Part shown: in pieces, positions 46,108-55,593 of the stretch | How positions within the stretch are numbered: position 1 is the stretch's first letter | Layout: each line of letters opens with the position of its first letter | From: Paenibacillus auburnensis | GTDB lineage: Bacteria; Bacillota; Bacilli; Paenibacillales; Paenibacillaceae | DNA: 64,000 nt | Assembly: GCF_927798115.1 (NCBI RefSeq) | Contig: NZ_CAKMMG010000003.1 | Span: forward strand, 310,001-374,000 | Direction of reading: 5' to 3' | Program-made: the position numbers and the translations under genes | The notes under the pieces: generated by a model | Seen by the model: only the letters and a program-made list of their open reading frames with translations | Database searches by the model: none | Told to the model about the DNA's origin: nothing

Positions 46108-47888
46108 GGTGCAGTACCTCCAGGGCTATGGTTTGAATGATTATCAGGAGCAAACGGAAGCGTAATTCCAACGCTTGCCCCGTGCGGCACAGCATTGCAG
46201 AGGGTAATTTCTCCCTGCCCGTGATAGAGGAGGCGGAGCCTCTGCTTCAGGTTCCGTATGCCGATATGCTCACCTTCTTCATCAACGATACGCTCCTCCT
46301 GATTTATCATGCGGATAATCTCATCCCGAAAGCCCGGACCGGTATCACGGATCTGGATCTGGATTCCCGCCTGCGGCTGTTCACTCATCTCAAGTTCGAT
46401 ATACAGGTATACCGGATCATCCAGGGTAATGGCATGCTTAACTGCGTTCTCCACAAAGGTCTGAAGGACAAGCGGAGGCACCGGCGTACTCAGCAGAAAT
46501 TCGGGAGCCTTGATCTCGGGAATCAGCTGACCGGGAAACCGCAACTCCTGAATGCGCAAATAATTGCTCACATGCTGCAGCTCGTCCCTGAGCGTGACAA
46601 AGCTTAGATTACTCTGAAACATATAACGGAAATAACGGATCAGATACAGCGACAGCTCCTCCAGCAGCTTCACTTCCCTGGTCCGGGCCAGGGTATGCAG
46701 CAGGTTTAACGTGTTGATATAAAAATGGGGCTTGATCTGCAACTGCAGATGCTGGAGCTCCGCCTTCTGCTTGTTCAGCTGCTCTTCGTAGACGTTAATG
46801 CGCAGGTTCTTGATCTGCTCCATCATATTGTTGAACGTATCGTTAACGGCCCTGAATTCAACGGACGTGGGAAATTGCTTAATCTGGGTATCCAGGTTCC
46901 CCTGCTGAATCCGGTTCATCGCTTTTAACAGGCGGTTCAGCGGAATAAGCAGTGTTTTGCGCAGCAGCACCAACCCCAGCAGCAGAATGAGTATTGAGGC
47001 AAAGGGCAGGATAAACGAGATCGCCCGCAGTGTCGGCAGCTGCTGCAATATTTTTTCCTCCGGTATAAACGCATACAGGCTGAAGTCTCCTTCGTGGGAA
47101 CGTTCCCCTACCGTCAGATAACGCTCCGTAGCCCCCGTCAAATAATAGGACCCCTCATTCAGCTTGATCTCGGCCCCTGTATCACGGATAAAGCTCTGGT
47201 TAACCAGCGCATTTCCGCGGTCGTCCACGAGCAGAGCCGCTCCTTTGTCGCCGATCCCCAGAAGCTCCAGCGGGGTTTTAAAGGCATTCATATTGATCCA
47301 TGCGCCTACCACCGATTGATTCGGCATTACAAAAAAGCGCATCAGGTACGTCTGGTCCCCGCTGCGCTGAACATACCAGCTCTTCATATGCTGACGCTGC
47401 AGGCTTTCGCTTTTGCTAACCTCACTGACAATATAGTCCTTCATGTACATCCTGTCGATATAGGTGGATCTGGTCTGAAAGGAATACAAAAAAGCATCAT
47501 CCGAAGCCAGGTACACAAACAATCCGTCCAGCACAGAATAACGCAGAATAGAATTGGAGAGGTTGTTGTTAATTCGCTGTTTTACAAAGAGACGCTCATC
47601 CGCCGCGCTGTAAAAATCAAAATCCGACAGCTCCGGATCAAGCATCAGGCCGTTCAGATAATTATCGGCTTCCTGCAGCCGGGCATCAACCTGACTTCTG
47701 TACAGTGACAGAAGATCCTTGCTGGATTCCGCCACCTGGGTTCTTACCGTATGAATGGCATACACATTGGAATAGATCAGGAATGCAATCAGCGGAGTGA
47801 CAATCAGAAATAAGCCGGCCAGCATTTTCACGCGGATGGACTGCCAGGTTAAAAAAGGATTGTGCCGGATACGAAGTGTACGGGGCAT
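46101..47888 (-). CDS. Sensor histidine kinase, YesM type
   Basis: 595 residues. Helix 1 (MLAGLFLIVTPLIAFLIYS), extracellular sensor domain to about 280, helix 2 (ISFILPFASILILLLGLVLL), HAMP (LLIPLNRLLKAMNRI), then a histidine domain with QIKPHFYINTLNLLHTL, a variant of the usual QINPHFLYNTL, and ATPase boxes ENAVKHAI, DTGPGFRDE and GIRNLKQRL. GAGG stands 9 bases before ATG 47888. The extracellular domain differs visibly from those of the other two kinases, fitting a different sugar signal. It forms a coupled pair with the regulator downstream. Confidence 0.9.
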   Translation of the reverse strand: MPRTLRIRHNPFLTWQSIRVKMLAGLFLIVTPLIAFLIYSNVYAIHTVRTQVAESSKDLLSLYRSQVDARLQEADNYLNGLMLDPELSDFDFYSAADERLFVKQRINNNLSNSILRYSVLDGLFVYLASDDAFLYSFQTRSTYIDRMYMKDYIVSEVSKSESLQRQHMKSWYVQRSGDQTYLMRFFVMPNQSVVGAWINMNAFKTPLELLGIGDKGAALLVDDRGNALVNQSFIRDTGAEIKLNEGSYYLTGATERYLTVGERSHEGDFSLYAFIPEEKILQQLPTLRAISFILPFASILILLLGLVLLRKTLLIPLNRLLKAMNRIQQGNLDTQIKQFPTSVEFRAVNDTFNNMMEQIKNLRINVYEEQLNKQKAELQHLQLQIKPHFYINTLNLLHTLARTREVKLLEELSLYLIRYFRYMFQSNLSFVTLRDELQHVSNYLRIQELRFPGQLIPEIKAPEFLLSTPVPPLVLQTFVENAVKHAITLDDPVYLYIELEMSEQPQAGIQIQIRDTGPGFRDEIIRMINQEERIVDEEGEHIGIRNLKQRLRLLYHGQGEITLCNAVPHGASVGITLPFAPDNHSNHSPGGTAPC

Positions 47889-48223
47889 GGTGATCTTCCT
47901 CTCTGTGCTGAGAATACGTTATCTATTCTGACAGAACGATAATACATCACTAAGCCGGTATTGGCGATATGATTATTTTCTATATGCACTCCCTGATCTT
48001 AATCTTTGCATCCTGAGGCTATGCAGCAGTTATTGTGAAGCTTCTACCATTCCCTAAAACTGCCAACCACGCAGCAATCCCCGCTCCATTGGAACGGGGA
48101 CTTTTTCTTATGGGGCCATATTGTATTTACAGGTATTTAATAGTAGACCACTCAGCCAGCTGATTATCACCGCAGCCTGTGCACGGTTTGCAGTCTCACT
48201 TTGCTTTACATCATAATTTCAGG
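47889..48223. other. Intergenic region between sensor kinase and tandem GH43 genes, with a plus-oriented hairpin
   Basis: 335 bp. It must contain the kinase promoter on the minus strand, not clearly readable. The hairpin TCCCCGCTCC (48078-48087) / GGAACGGGGA (48091-48100), one mismatch, is followed by CTTTTT on the plus strand, i.e. terminator-shaped in the direction where no gene is seen. On the minus strand it has no T-run. Confidence 0.5.
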
Positions 48224-51200
48224 TCAGGTTGTTTCATTAAAATCCCCGTTCTTATTCGCAACAATAACTTGTAAAGTAACCACCCGGTATTGCGAACTCA
48301 GCTCTTCTTCAGGCTTCATGCTTAAGACGATACGGCCGTCTAACGCAAAGTGTACCGGTTTGACACGAGCATGTCTTCCGGGATCACCCAGCCCGCCATT
48401 ACCGGAGCCTTCTTTCTCTCCAGGTGTACGGGCATGGTAGATGATAACGGGATTGCCAAACTCATCGGTCGTAAAGGAATTATGTCCCGGCCCTTGCTGA
48501 TCCAAGAGATCATCAGTGGTGAGCGCCGGATAGGTGTTTTTAGTCCAGTTGAGCGGGTTCAAGAGATCCGTGCCCTCGATTGCTGTCATAAGACCTATAC
48601 AATAAGACCAATTAACAGAGGATGCAGAGAAGGCAACATATATCTTCCCGTCCTTCTTGATTACGGCCGGTCCCTCGTCAATCATGCCGACTCCGTCAGT
48701 CGCCTTCTCCCAGGCATATTGGGGCGAGGAAAGAATGACGGAAGGACTGGTCAGCTTCCACGGACACTCCGGATTGATGGAGGCGATCAGCAGGCAGGAA
48801 TGACCGACGTATTGCGCCCATATGACATAATGCTTGCCTCCGGCTTCAAAGTAGGTCATATCCAGCGAAAAATTGCTGAAGGCGATTTTGTCTTCGGGAA
48901 CAGGCTCGCAAAAGGTCGCTTCAGTTCCCCAGTTTTCCGGCTTGAAGGGATCCCCGTCGCCTCCACAACCAATGACAGCTGGACTAATCGCCCATACATC
49001 AGACTTCTTTCGGCTGGCTGTAAACAGGACATACCACTTGCCCTTAATCTGGTGAATTTCAGGTGCCCATATAAAGCGGTGATTGCTTGCTGCATTTTGT
49101 TCATCCCAAATGACGATTTCCTCCACGCCTTCTTCGGTATTGCCGTAAAGATCGACTGTTCCGCCGAGCCCCTCCAGCGTCCGGGAACGGCGCAGCACAA
49201 TCCGGTCGTAGCCCTCGGGGTCCTGATCACCTTTGATAGGATAGCTCGCTGTGAAATAATAATAGCCGTCACCATTTCTGGTTATAAAAGGGTCAGCCCG
49301 GTATTTAATGAAGGGATCGGCATATACATGCTGCCTGATGGTTCCTTTGACCGTGTATTCTCCTGCGGTATGAATGTCCACCTTGGCTGCATCAGCCGCT
49401 TCCCATAGCACGCCCATCCGTTTGGATGACCCATCGCTGTACAGCACTTCAACACTCTCCGGCAACATCACAGATTGTCCAATCGCCACGGTTACGAATG
49501 GATAATTGACGCCAGTATTGATTATCCTTGAGAAGGCTTGGACCACCCGGTCATACTCCGCTTTGGTCAGCATAATTACCGAAACCGCACCCGCCGCTTC
49601 AGGTATAGAGATCGGAACCATCTGCCTGTCCAGTGAAGCAATCGGCTTAAAACAGCGTGTTGCCTCAAGGTCCGTAATCGTCTCGTAATGCTGGCCGTCA
49701 CCGCCTGTCCAGCGGACACGGTAGGCTTTTATATTTTCGTCATATTCAGCAAAAGGGTCTTGAACCGCTATGCCATTGTCATTTAATATAAGCAGACGCT
49801 CATTGGTGAAGGCAGTTAAATCGTCCGTGTCAAATAGATAAACCCTGCTGTCGTCATTGCCGTTTGCGGCAATTAGACCGAAGGTACCATCCGGTTTTCG
49901 GAAGAGGCTCGGCGAAGCCATCTTGCCTGAACCGACCGGCTCGGCCGCATAGCTGCTCGTGGGAAAGAGGATCGGCCTGCCGTTGTTTAACAAGTCATAT
50001 TCACTTGCTCCTCTCATTCTTACGGCCGCATACAATGCCGATTCGCGCTGGCCAGAAACATGGTTATCGTCGGCTCCCGTCCCCTTTGTATAAGTAAGTA
50101 GACTGGCATAATCTTCAGTTATTTCCCCCGTCTCCTGGACCAGTTCCGGACTGCCTGCGTTCTCCTTCACATGAATGGTTAGTACCGGATTTCGAAATTC
50201 CAGCTTCAACTCGCGTTCAGGTGTCATATAAAGAACGGGTGTACCGTCAAACGCCCAGTGGACACGCCGAAGACCTGCGCTCCGGATGCCGCCGTCCGGT
50301 CTGGCATGGAATACCAGCACGTCATTACCGTCCTCATCCTTGGTGAAGCCGTTATGGCCGGGGCCTAACTGACCCTCAACATGGTCGGATGCTAAAACGG
50401 GATAACCGGTCAGCTTCCAGCTTTCGGGATCTAGCAAATCGGAATTTGCTTTGGCTGACAGAAGCCCAACCGCATAGGTGTTGTCCGTGCTGCTTCCAGA
50501 GAAGGTGAGGAATACGTCGTTGCCACGGCGGAGCATATACGGCCCTTCATTCACCTCGCCTTGTCTGTCCCAGCCGTAGCGCGGCTTTGCAAGGAGAACC
50601 GGATCCCCAGCAAGCCGGGCGGGATAGACCGGGTCCATGGATGCAATCATCAGGTCGGCCGAATCAATCCCCCCTTCGATTTCGCGTTGCGACCACACGT
50701 AATAATGTGTGCCGTTCACCTCGAAATACGTCATATCAAGAGTTATTCCGGTGCTATCGTATAACGGGGTTATGCCGTCACTCTTCGTGACGCGCTGCGG
50801 TAGGCTCCAGTCTGCGGCCCGGCACGGGTCGGCACCTTCCAGACTCATGACCCGGCACTGCACGTGTTTCCACCAATCCGGCTTGCCGCTCTCAGTTGAT
50901 CCAGCAAACAGGATATGTAGCTTGCCTCCTATAAGCTGCAGCTCAGGCGCCCAAAATAGCCCAGACAGATCACCTGTTTCACTCCGGTCCAGCAATAGAT
51001 GATCCGGTGCATCAGCCAGTCCCTCCAGCGTATCAGCAACCCGGATGTACAAATGCTCCTGTAGCGCCTCATCTGTAGCAATGAAATAATATCGCTCCTC
51101 GTAACGGACGATATCTGGATCGGCGCGTTTTTCGATTAATGGCCAGGCATAGTCTTTGATAGCGGCCTTTCCGGTTATTCGGTACGTTCCAGGCTTGTCG

Positions 51201-52006
51201 AAATCTACGCCCTCGAACGCCACCCGGTCCCAGTGAACGATTTTGTCCGCTGTCGAGGAATCGCTGTAAAGCGCAGTGAGTCCAGGAAGCTCATCCATTC
51301 GTAACCTTGTACCAGCCGTTACACTCATTTCCGGAAGCGGATGAACACCGATATTTTCAACTTCCCCAAGCTTCCTGCGTAGGTAACACTCTTCTTGCTC
51401 GCTAATCGAGAGCACACAGGATACATAATCTTCGTTTATCTTCATGTCATTGCTCTGCCGATTTCTTACCGAAACCGACCCTGGAGTGAATTGTTTAAAA
51501 TCGGTCGTGGTGCTCTCCATGATGTCACCGTCTGTAGACACCCAAGTTAAAACGTATAAACCGTTTTCATATGTCACTTGCGGTCTGGAAAGAATCATGC
51601 CTTCTGCTATCGTAATCAGGCCTTCGAAGAAGTATTCAACCAGATCCAACGTTGTCCAGAATAGCAATGAGCCAGGCGAGGCGGAGATGCTTGTTTCCTG
51701 TTCTCCTTGCAACATGCCCTCCCTACTCTCTGCGACAACACCGATTTTGCCGTCGGCCATGCGGAACAACCAGGGGTGAATTAAAGTCCTCGTAGCACCA
51801 GATTTGAAGCTGGACGTATTATCGTAATTAGCAGGCGCGAACAACACACCATACCCAAAATTTAGCGGCACAATTGAACCCTGCTCATAAATGGCTAAAT
51901 GAAGGCTCTGCCCCAACTTCCACGTCTTCGAAGTATCTGTGTATGCAATTACCTTGTGAAGCTTTTCCTGTGGGATCTGCCTAAAGTAATTATCCATCGC
52001 ATGCAT
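48224..52006 (-). CDS. Cytoplasmic protein with two tandem GH43 units (arabinan/arabinoxylan-type)
   Basis: 1,260 residues formed from two similar halves. Each half has an N-terminal beta-rich propeller-like segment, a Big_4 immunoglobulin-like domain (about 225-285 and 840-900), and a GH43 catalytic propeller. First catalytic unit: base Asp296 in KRADPDIV, Asp424 in GITLDMTYFE, acid Glu487 in VNEGPYML. Second unit: YRADPFIT, NFSLDMTYFE and IDEGPAVI, all acids kept. Both also have WAPE(L/I)HQ-type and GPGHN motifs. There is no signal peptide, so it should hydrolyse imported oligosaccharides. ATG 52006 has AGGAGGGG 6 bases upstream. It lies 933 bp downstream of the lipoprotein gene on the same strand. 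A cre-like site upstream suggests catabolite control. Whether the two units have the same specificity is unknown. Confidence 0.85.
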   Translation of the reverse strand: MHAMDNYFRQIPQEKLHKVIAYTDTSKTWKLGQSLHLAIYEQGSIVPLNFGYGVLFAPANYDNTSSFKSGATRTLIHPWLFRMADGKIGVVAESREGMLQGEQETSISASPGSLLFWTTLDLVEYFFEGLITIAEGMILSRPQVTYENGLYVLTWVSTDGDIMESTTTDFKQFTPGSVSVRNRQSNDMKINEDYVSCVLSISEQEECYLRRKLGEVENIGVHPLPEMSVTAGTRLRMDELPGLTALYSDSSTADKIVHWDRVAFEGVDFDKPGTYRITGKAAIKDYAWPLIEKRADPDIVRYEERYYFIATDEALQEHLYIRVADTLEGLADAPDHLLLDRSETGDLSGLFWAPELQLIGGKLHILFAGSTESGKPDWWKHVQCRVMSLEGADPCRAADWSLPQRVTKSDGITPLYDSTGITLDMTYFEVNGTHYYVWSQREIEGGIDSADLMIASMDPVYPARLAGDPVLLAKPRYGWDRQGEVNEGPYMLRRGNDVFLTFSGSSTDNTYAVGLLSAKANSDLLDPESWKLTGYPVLASDHVEGQLGPGHNGFTKDEDGNDVLVFHARPDGGIRSAGLRRVHWAFDGTPVLYMTPERELKLEFRNPVLTIHVKENAGSPELVQETGEITEDYASLLTYTKGTGADDNHVSGQRESALYAAVRMRGASEYDLLNNGRPILFPTSSYAAEPVGSGKMASPSLFRKPDGTFGLIAANGNDDSRVYLFDTDDLTAFTNERLLILNDNGIAVQDPFAEYDENIKAYRVRWTGGDGQHYETITDLEATRCFKPIASLDRQMVPISIPEAAGAVSVIMLTKAEYDRVVQAFSRIINTGVNYPFVTVAIGQSVMLPESVEVLYSDGSSKRMGVLWEAADAAKVDIHTAGEYTVKGTIRQHVYADPFIKYRADPFITRNGDGYYYFTASYPIKGDQDPEGYDRIVLRRSRTLEGLGGTVDLYGNTEEGVEEIVIWDEQNAASNHRFIWAPEIHQIKGKWYVLFTASRKKSDVWAISPAVIGCGGDGDPFKPENWGTEATFCEPVPEDKIAFSNFSLDMTYFEAGGKHYVIWAQYVGHSCLLIASINPECPWKLTSPSVILSSPQYAWEKATDGVGMIDEGPAVIKKDGKIYVAFSASSVNWSYCIGLMTAIEGTDLLNPLNWTKNTYPALTTDDLLDQQGPGHNSFTTDEFGNPVIIYHARTPGEKEGSGNGGLGDPGRHARVKPVHFALDGRIVLSMKPEEELSSQYRVVTLQVIVANKNGDFNETT

Positions 52007-52831
52007 ACTGGTCCCCTCCTAATTCTTTTTATAACACTATTCGTTTGAGCGTTTACAATTAACGAATATCCTTATCTGGTAGACTGATCCACCAACAGCC
52101 GTTGAACTTGATAAATTGCTGACCTTTACATCCTTTACTGTTACCCAAAGTCCCTGCGATTCAAGTGTAGAGAACGACGTCCCATTCATCGTCGAGACGG
52201 CATGAAGAACTTCACCTTCAGTCCTTGTCAAACCTGGAGCTCCATAAGACCTGATAATTCCCTTTTCTTCATCAATAATAGCTACCGGCTCTCAGGAGCA
52301 ACCCGCTTCCAGTTGACAAGTTCCAATCCCAGAATGACGAGCGAGCTGCTGCAGGCCATCACGGCTTAACGCGAATAAATTTGATTTTCCTCCTTCTCGC
52401 CCCCAATAAAATGACCAAATAATTACCCATCTAACAATGTATCCATCATCCCCTCATAATTAATATTTTCATTAACTAAATAACATTTATATTTATCTTT
52501 ATATTACCATAGATATTTCTGACCGTCATCTTTAGCTGTCATACTGATTAAGGGTATGGCGGATTAAAGTCTTTCAACCACACTAGAGCCGTCAGATACT
52601 CCTGCCATGCTAGATGCCTTGAGCTGAGAGTAAATTATAACTCCTGTATCAACCCCGCTAACACTATACGTTGGAGCAGGGGACCTTACCAATTTGCTGA
52701 TTTCTCCGCTCGCTAAATTGAACCACAGGACGATATATTTTGTGCCCCCGAAAACTGCCAACCATTGCAGTTCGACGCCTATCCTTTCTCATCCAGGAAA
52801 TTGATATCGACATTTCATCGATCTCTACATT
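52007..52831. other. Region without a supported gene upstream of the tandem GH43 gene
   Basis: About 825 bp. Two short minus-strand reading frames (52037-52231 and 52564-52761) lack ribosome binding sites and do not match anything I know. The first continues upstream in frame to a stop near 52293 (EPVAIIDEEKGIIRSYG), which looks like a decayed fragment of a longer gene. The centre, 52380-52520, is very AT-rich and could hold the GH43 promoter. Confidence 0.4.
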
Positions 52832-52845
52832 TGATTTCGCTTACA
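52832..52845 (-). promoter_or_regulatory. Possible cre site
   Basis: Minus strand TGTAAGCGAAATCA, two mismatches to the cre consensus. It lies between the lipoprotein terminator and the long leader of the GH43 gene, about 830 bp from that start codon, so its role is uncertain. Confidence 0.35.
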
Positions 52846-52881
52846 TTCAAATAAAATACATAAGGTAGATAAAATGAGTAG

Positions 52882-52918
52882 AAAAAAAGCGCATGCCAGA
52901 AGGTCAATGCGCTTTTTT
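52882..52918 (-). terminator. Terminator after the lipoprotein gene
   Basis: Stem AAAAAGCGCAT (52884-52894) with ATGCGCTTTTT (52907-52917), flanked by T-runs in both directions. The loop GCCAGAAGGTCA is the same as in the hairpin at 2757-2792. Confidence 0.85.
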
Positions 52919-52939
52919 CTTTTACCTAAAACTCAAAGG

Positions 52940-54601
52940 TTATCTTGTCAAATACCTTTCGTAGGCATCTCTATGGATTTGCACGATCTGTTTAATACCC
53001 ATTTTCTCAATAGTTTCTACGTATTTATCAAATTCGGTAAGCGGCACATTGCCCAGAATAAACTTGGTCATCATTTCATCGTGATAGGTGGTAATCGGCG
53101 TTAACACCGATGCCAGTTGACGTGATTCCTCATCGGTAAAGCGCAATCCAGGCAGTAAAAGCGAGTCATCCGCTTTCATCCATACCTGATTGGCTGCCTT
53201 CTGTCCGTCATAGGTCATAAGTGCATCAAGATAACGTCCATCCTGATCCATAGGACCGTCCATAATGGACATCGCATAGCTGGCCAGCGCCTGATCGTAC
53301 GTCAAATTCGGATTGTTCATAATTTTGTCGGTAAACTTGACGGTATCTCCCTCCATGACATAGCTTTCACCTTCAATACCGAAGTTGAACAGCATATGTC
53401 CTTCTGGGCTATAATTAAAGTCCATCCATTGCACAATGGTCGGAATATCTGCTTCTTTTGCTGATGATGTAATCGCTTCCCCATATGCAAGAACTTTTGT
53501 ATCCAGGGTCATGTTGTTATATGGCTTTCCAGCCGGGCCGATTGGCCATGGCGCACCGGTCAGGTCAAATTCAGGATTCGTATCCTTCATCAGATTGAAA
53601 TATTTGCCCATCCCGCTGAATACCCCGGCATGATAAGCGCCCGCCAGATTATTCGTTATTTTGTAGTCAAAGGTTGTACCGTCGTTAGTCATAATTTCAG
53701 GGTCAATCAGACCTTCGGCATACCATTTCTTCATCGTTTCCAGGAACTCCTTGAATTCAGGCTGAATGTGCCCGTAAACAATATCGCCATCCTTCATCAT
53801 GAATCCGGTTACACCAAAGGCAGGAGCAAAGAGACCCAGCGTTCCCAGATGGCCCGGTCCCCAGTTTCCAGTAAACGGAAGCTCGTCTTTCTTACCATTG
53901 CCGTTCGGGTCCTGTTCACGGAACGCCTTCAGAACGTTATACCATTCATCGATGGTCTCAGGGACCTCCAAATTGAGCTTATCGAGCCAGTCTTTGCGAA
54001 TAATTAGGCCACTCGTAGCATTAAGCTTCAGTGCATCTGTACGAAGATACGGGAACATATAGATGGTACCGTCATCAAGCGAGATCTGCTTGCGGATATC
54101 GTCATCGCTTTCGATCAGTTTTTTTAAATTAGGCGCGTAGAGATCAATATATTCATTGAGCCGGATAATCTTACCGTCAGCAAGCATTTTCTCGGGTCCG
54201 CCAACCGCCTGCCCCCAATTGTAATAGATGACTTCAGGCATATCGTTGGTAGCCACTAGCAGATTAAACTGGTCTGCCTGCTGTCCAAGCGGCGGATGAA
54301 TGAAATTTGCTTTAATGCCCGTCAGCTCTTCTTTCTTTTTATAAGCGGCCATCTCTCCGAAATTTTCCAGCGAAGCTGTCAATTTGGGATCATTCGGACG
54401 CCAGTAATCGATTTCAAAAGGCTTGTTCACAATAGGCAATGAAAGTTCTGTCAAAGGCTCTTTACCCGTCGCTTCCCCCGGAGCATTGCCCGGTGTGTTG
54501 TTCCCATTCTGACTCTCTGAATTATTGCCGGAACAAGCGCTCAGGACGCCAACTAGCAGAAGCATCAAGCACATAAACATAACGGCTGTCTTTCTTCTCA
54601 T
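52940..54601 (-). CDS. ABC transporter substrate-binding lipoprotein (LplA-like)
   Basis: 553-residue lipoprotein: signal MRRKTAVMFMCLMLLLVGV, lipobox LSACSG at about 20-25, Asn/Gly-rich linker. Binding-domain features: LLVATNDMPEVIYYNW, GTIYMFPYLRTDALKLNA, FREQDPNGNGKKDELPFTG (a motif common in Paenibacillus LplA-type proteins). AGGAGG upstream of ATG 54601. It is last in the operon permease, permease, lipoprotein that follows the membrane AraC regulator gene. The ligand is probably the oligosaccharide handled by the tandem GH43 protein downstream. Confidence 0.9.
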   Translation of the reverse strand: MRRKTAVMFMCLMLLLVGVLSACSGNNSESQNGNNTPGNAPGEATGKEPLTELSLPIVNKPFEIDYWRPNDPKLTASLENFGEMAAYKKKEELTGIKANFIHPPLGQQADQFNLLVATNDMPEVIYYNWGQAVGGPEKMLADGKIIRLNEYIDLYAPNLKKLIESDDDIRKQISLDDGTIYMFPYLRTDALKLNATSGLIIRKDWLDKLNLEVPETIDEWYNVLKAFREQDPNGNGKKDELPFTGNWGPGHLGTLGLFAPAFGVTGFMMKDGDIVYGHIQPEFKEFLETMKKWYAEGLIDPEIMTNDGTTFDYKITNNLAGAYHAGVFSGMGKYFNLMKDTNPEFDLTGAPWPIGPAGKPYNNMTLDTKVLAYGEAITSSAKEADIPTIVQWMDFNYSPEGHMLFNFGIEGESYVMEGDTVKFTDKIMNNPNLTYDQALASYAMSIMDGPMDQDGRYLDALMTYDGQKAANQVWMKADDSLLLPGLRFTDEESRQLASVLTPITTYHDEMMTKFILGNVPLTEFDKYVETIEKMGIKQIVQIHRDAYERYLTR

Positions 54602-54706
54602 TTCTAAGACTCCTCCTTGTGATGGTTCTTTATAACAACACAGGACGATTAACTTTTACAATCTTTGTAAAGGCGACCTTCCTGTCGTTACTACAACAAA
54701 ATCATT

Positions 54707-55582
54707 TTATTGTTTCACCGCACCCAGCAGCGAGCCTTGCACAAAATATTTTTGGATAAACGGATAGACAAGCATAATCGGCAGCGTGGAAACAATGATG
54801 GTCGCATACTTGAGGTTTTCGCTAAAGGCAAACCCGGTATCAGCGCCCGGTCCCATGGATTCCATACTGTTCGTCAGCAAGATATCTCTCAGCACAATCT
54901 GAATCGGATAAAGGTCCTGGCTTCGCAAATAAAGCAGTGGTCCCATATAGTCATTCCAATGATCCACCGCATAATAGAGCGTAATAACTGCTAGCACCGC
55001 CTTAGAAACCGGAATAAAAATACGAAATAGAATCTGAAAGTCATTCGCCCCGTCCAGCTTGGCTGATTCCACCATTTCCTTTGGAATACTCTCGAAGTTC
55101 GTTTTCATAATGATCAAGTAAAATGTGCTGATCAAGCCAGGTATTATGAGCGCCAGACGTGTATCCACCAGACCGAGATTTTGAACAAGCAGGAATGATG
55201 GAATCATCCCCCCGCCAAAAAGCATGGTAAAGATGATCAGCTTCATAAACAGACCTTTCCCGTATAAATCGGGCCGCGACAGTCCATAAGCTGCAATCGA
55301 GGTCATCAGTAAGTTGGCAAGTGTGCCGACAATAACATAAAACAACGTATTTAAGTAACCGGTAAATATTTTTTCATTGGTCAATACCTGTTTATAACCC
55401 TCAAGCGAAAACCCTTGGGGCCACAGCATAAAGCTACGGTTCATCAGCATCTGCTGGGGATCGCTAATTGAAGAATTGAATACATAGATCATGGGATATG
55501 CACAAATAGCCATAAAGATTGCCAACATAATAAAATTAGCTGTATCAAAAATGATTTCTCCTGTCGAGCGTCTTATCTTCAT
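54707..55582 (-). CDS. ABC transporter permease (LplC/YtcP-like)
   Basis: 291-residue membrane permease. GGGMIPSFLLVQNLG motif, EAA loop PKEMVESAKLDGANDFQILF, C-terminus YFVQGSLLGAVKQ. ATG 55582 is chosen because GGGGG lies 7 bases upstream; the in-frame GTG at 55600 would overlap the previous gene. Gap to the upstream permease is 11 bp. Confidence 0.9.
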   Translation of the reverse strand: MKIRRSTGEIIFDTANFIMLAIFMAICAYPMIYVFNSSISDPQQMLMNRSFMLWPQGFSLEGYKQVLTNEKIFTGYLNTLFYVIVGTLANLLMTSIAAYGLSRPDLYGKGLFMKLIIFTMLFGGGMIPSFLLVQNLGLVDTRLALIIPGLISTFYLIIMKTNFESIPKEMVESAKLDGANDFQILFRIFIPVSKAVLAVITLYYAVDHWNDYMGPLLYLRSQDLYPIQIVLRDILLTNSMESMGPGADTGFAFSENLKYATIIVSTLPIMLVYPFIQKYFVQGSLLGAVKQ

Positions 55583-55593
55583 CCTCGGTCCCC

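Noticed and set aside
48350..49408. 352-codon plus-strand open frame opposite the tandem GH43 gene
   Set aside because: Antisense shadow; the minus strand carries complete GH43 catalytic motifs over the same bases.
52037..52761. Two small minus-strand open frames (64 and 65 codons)
   Set aside because: No ribosome binding site, non-ATG starts and no known motif; reported only as a possible decayed region.
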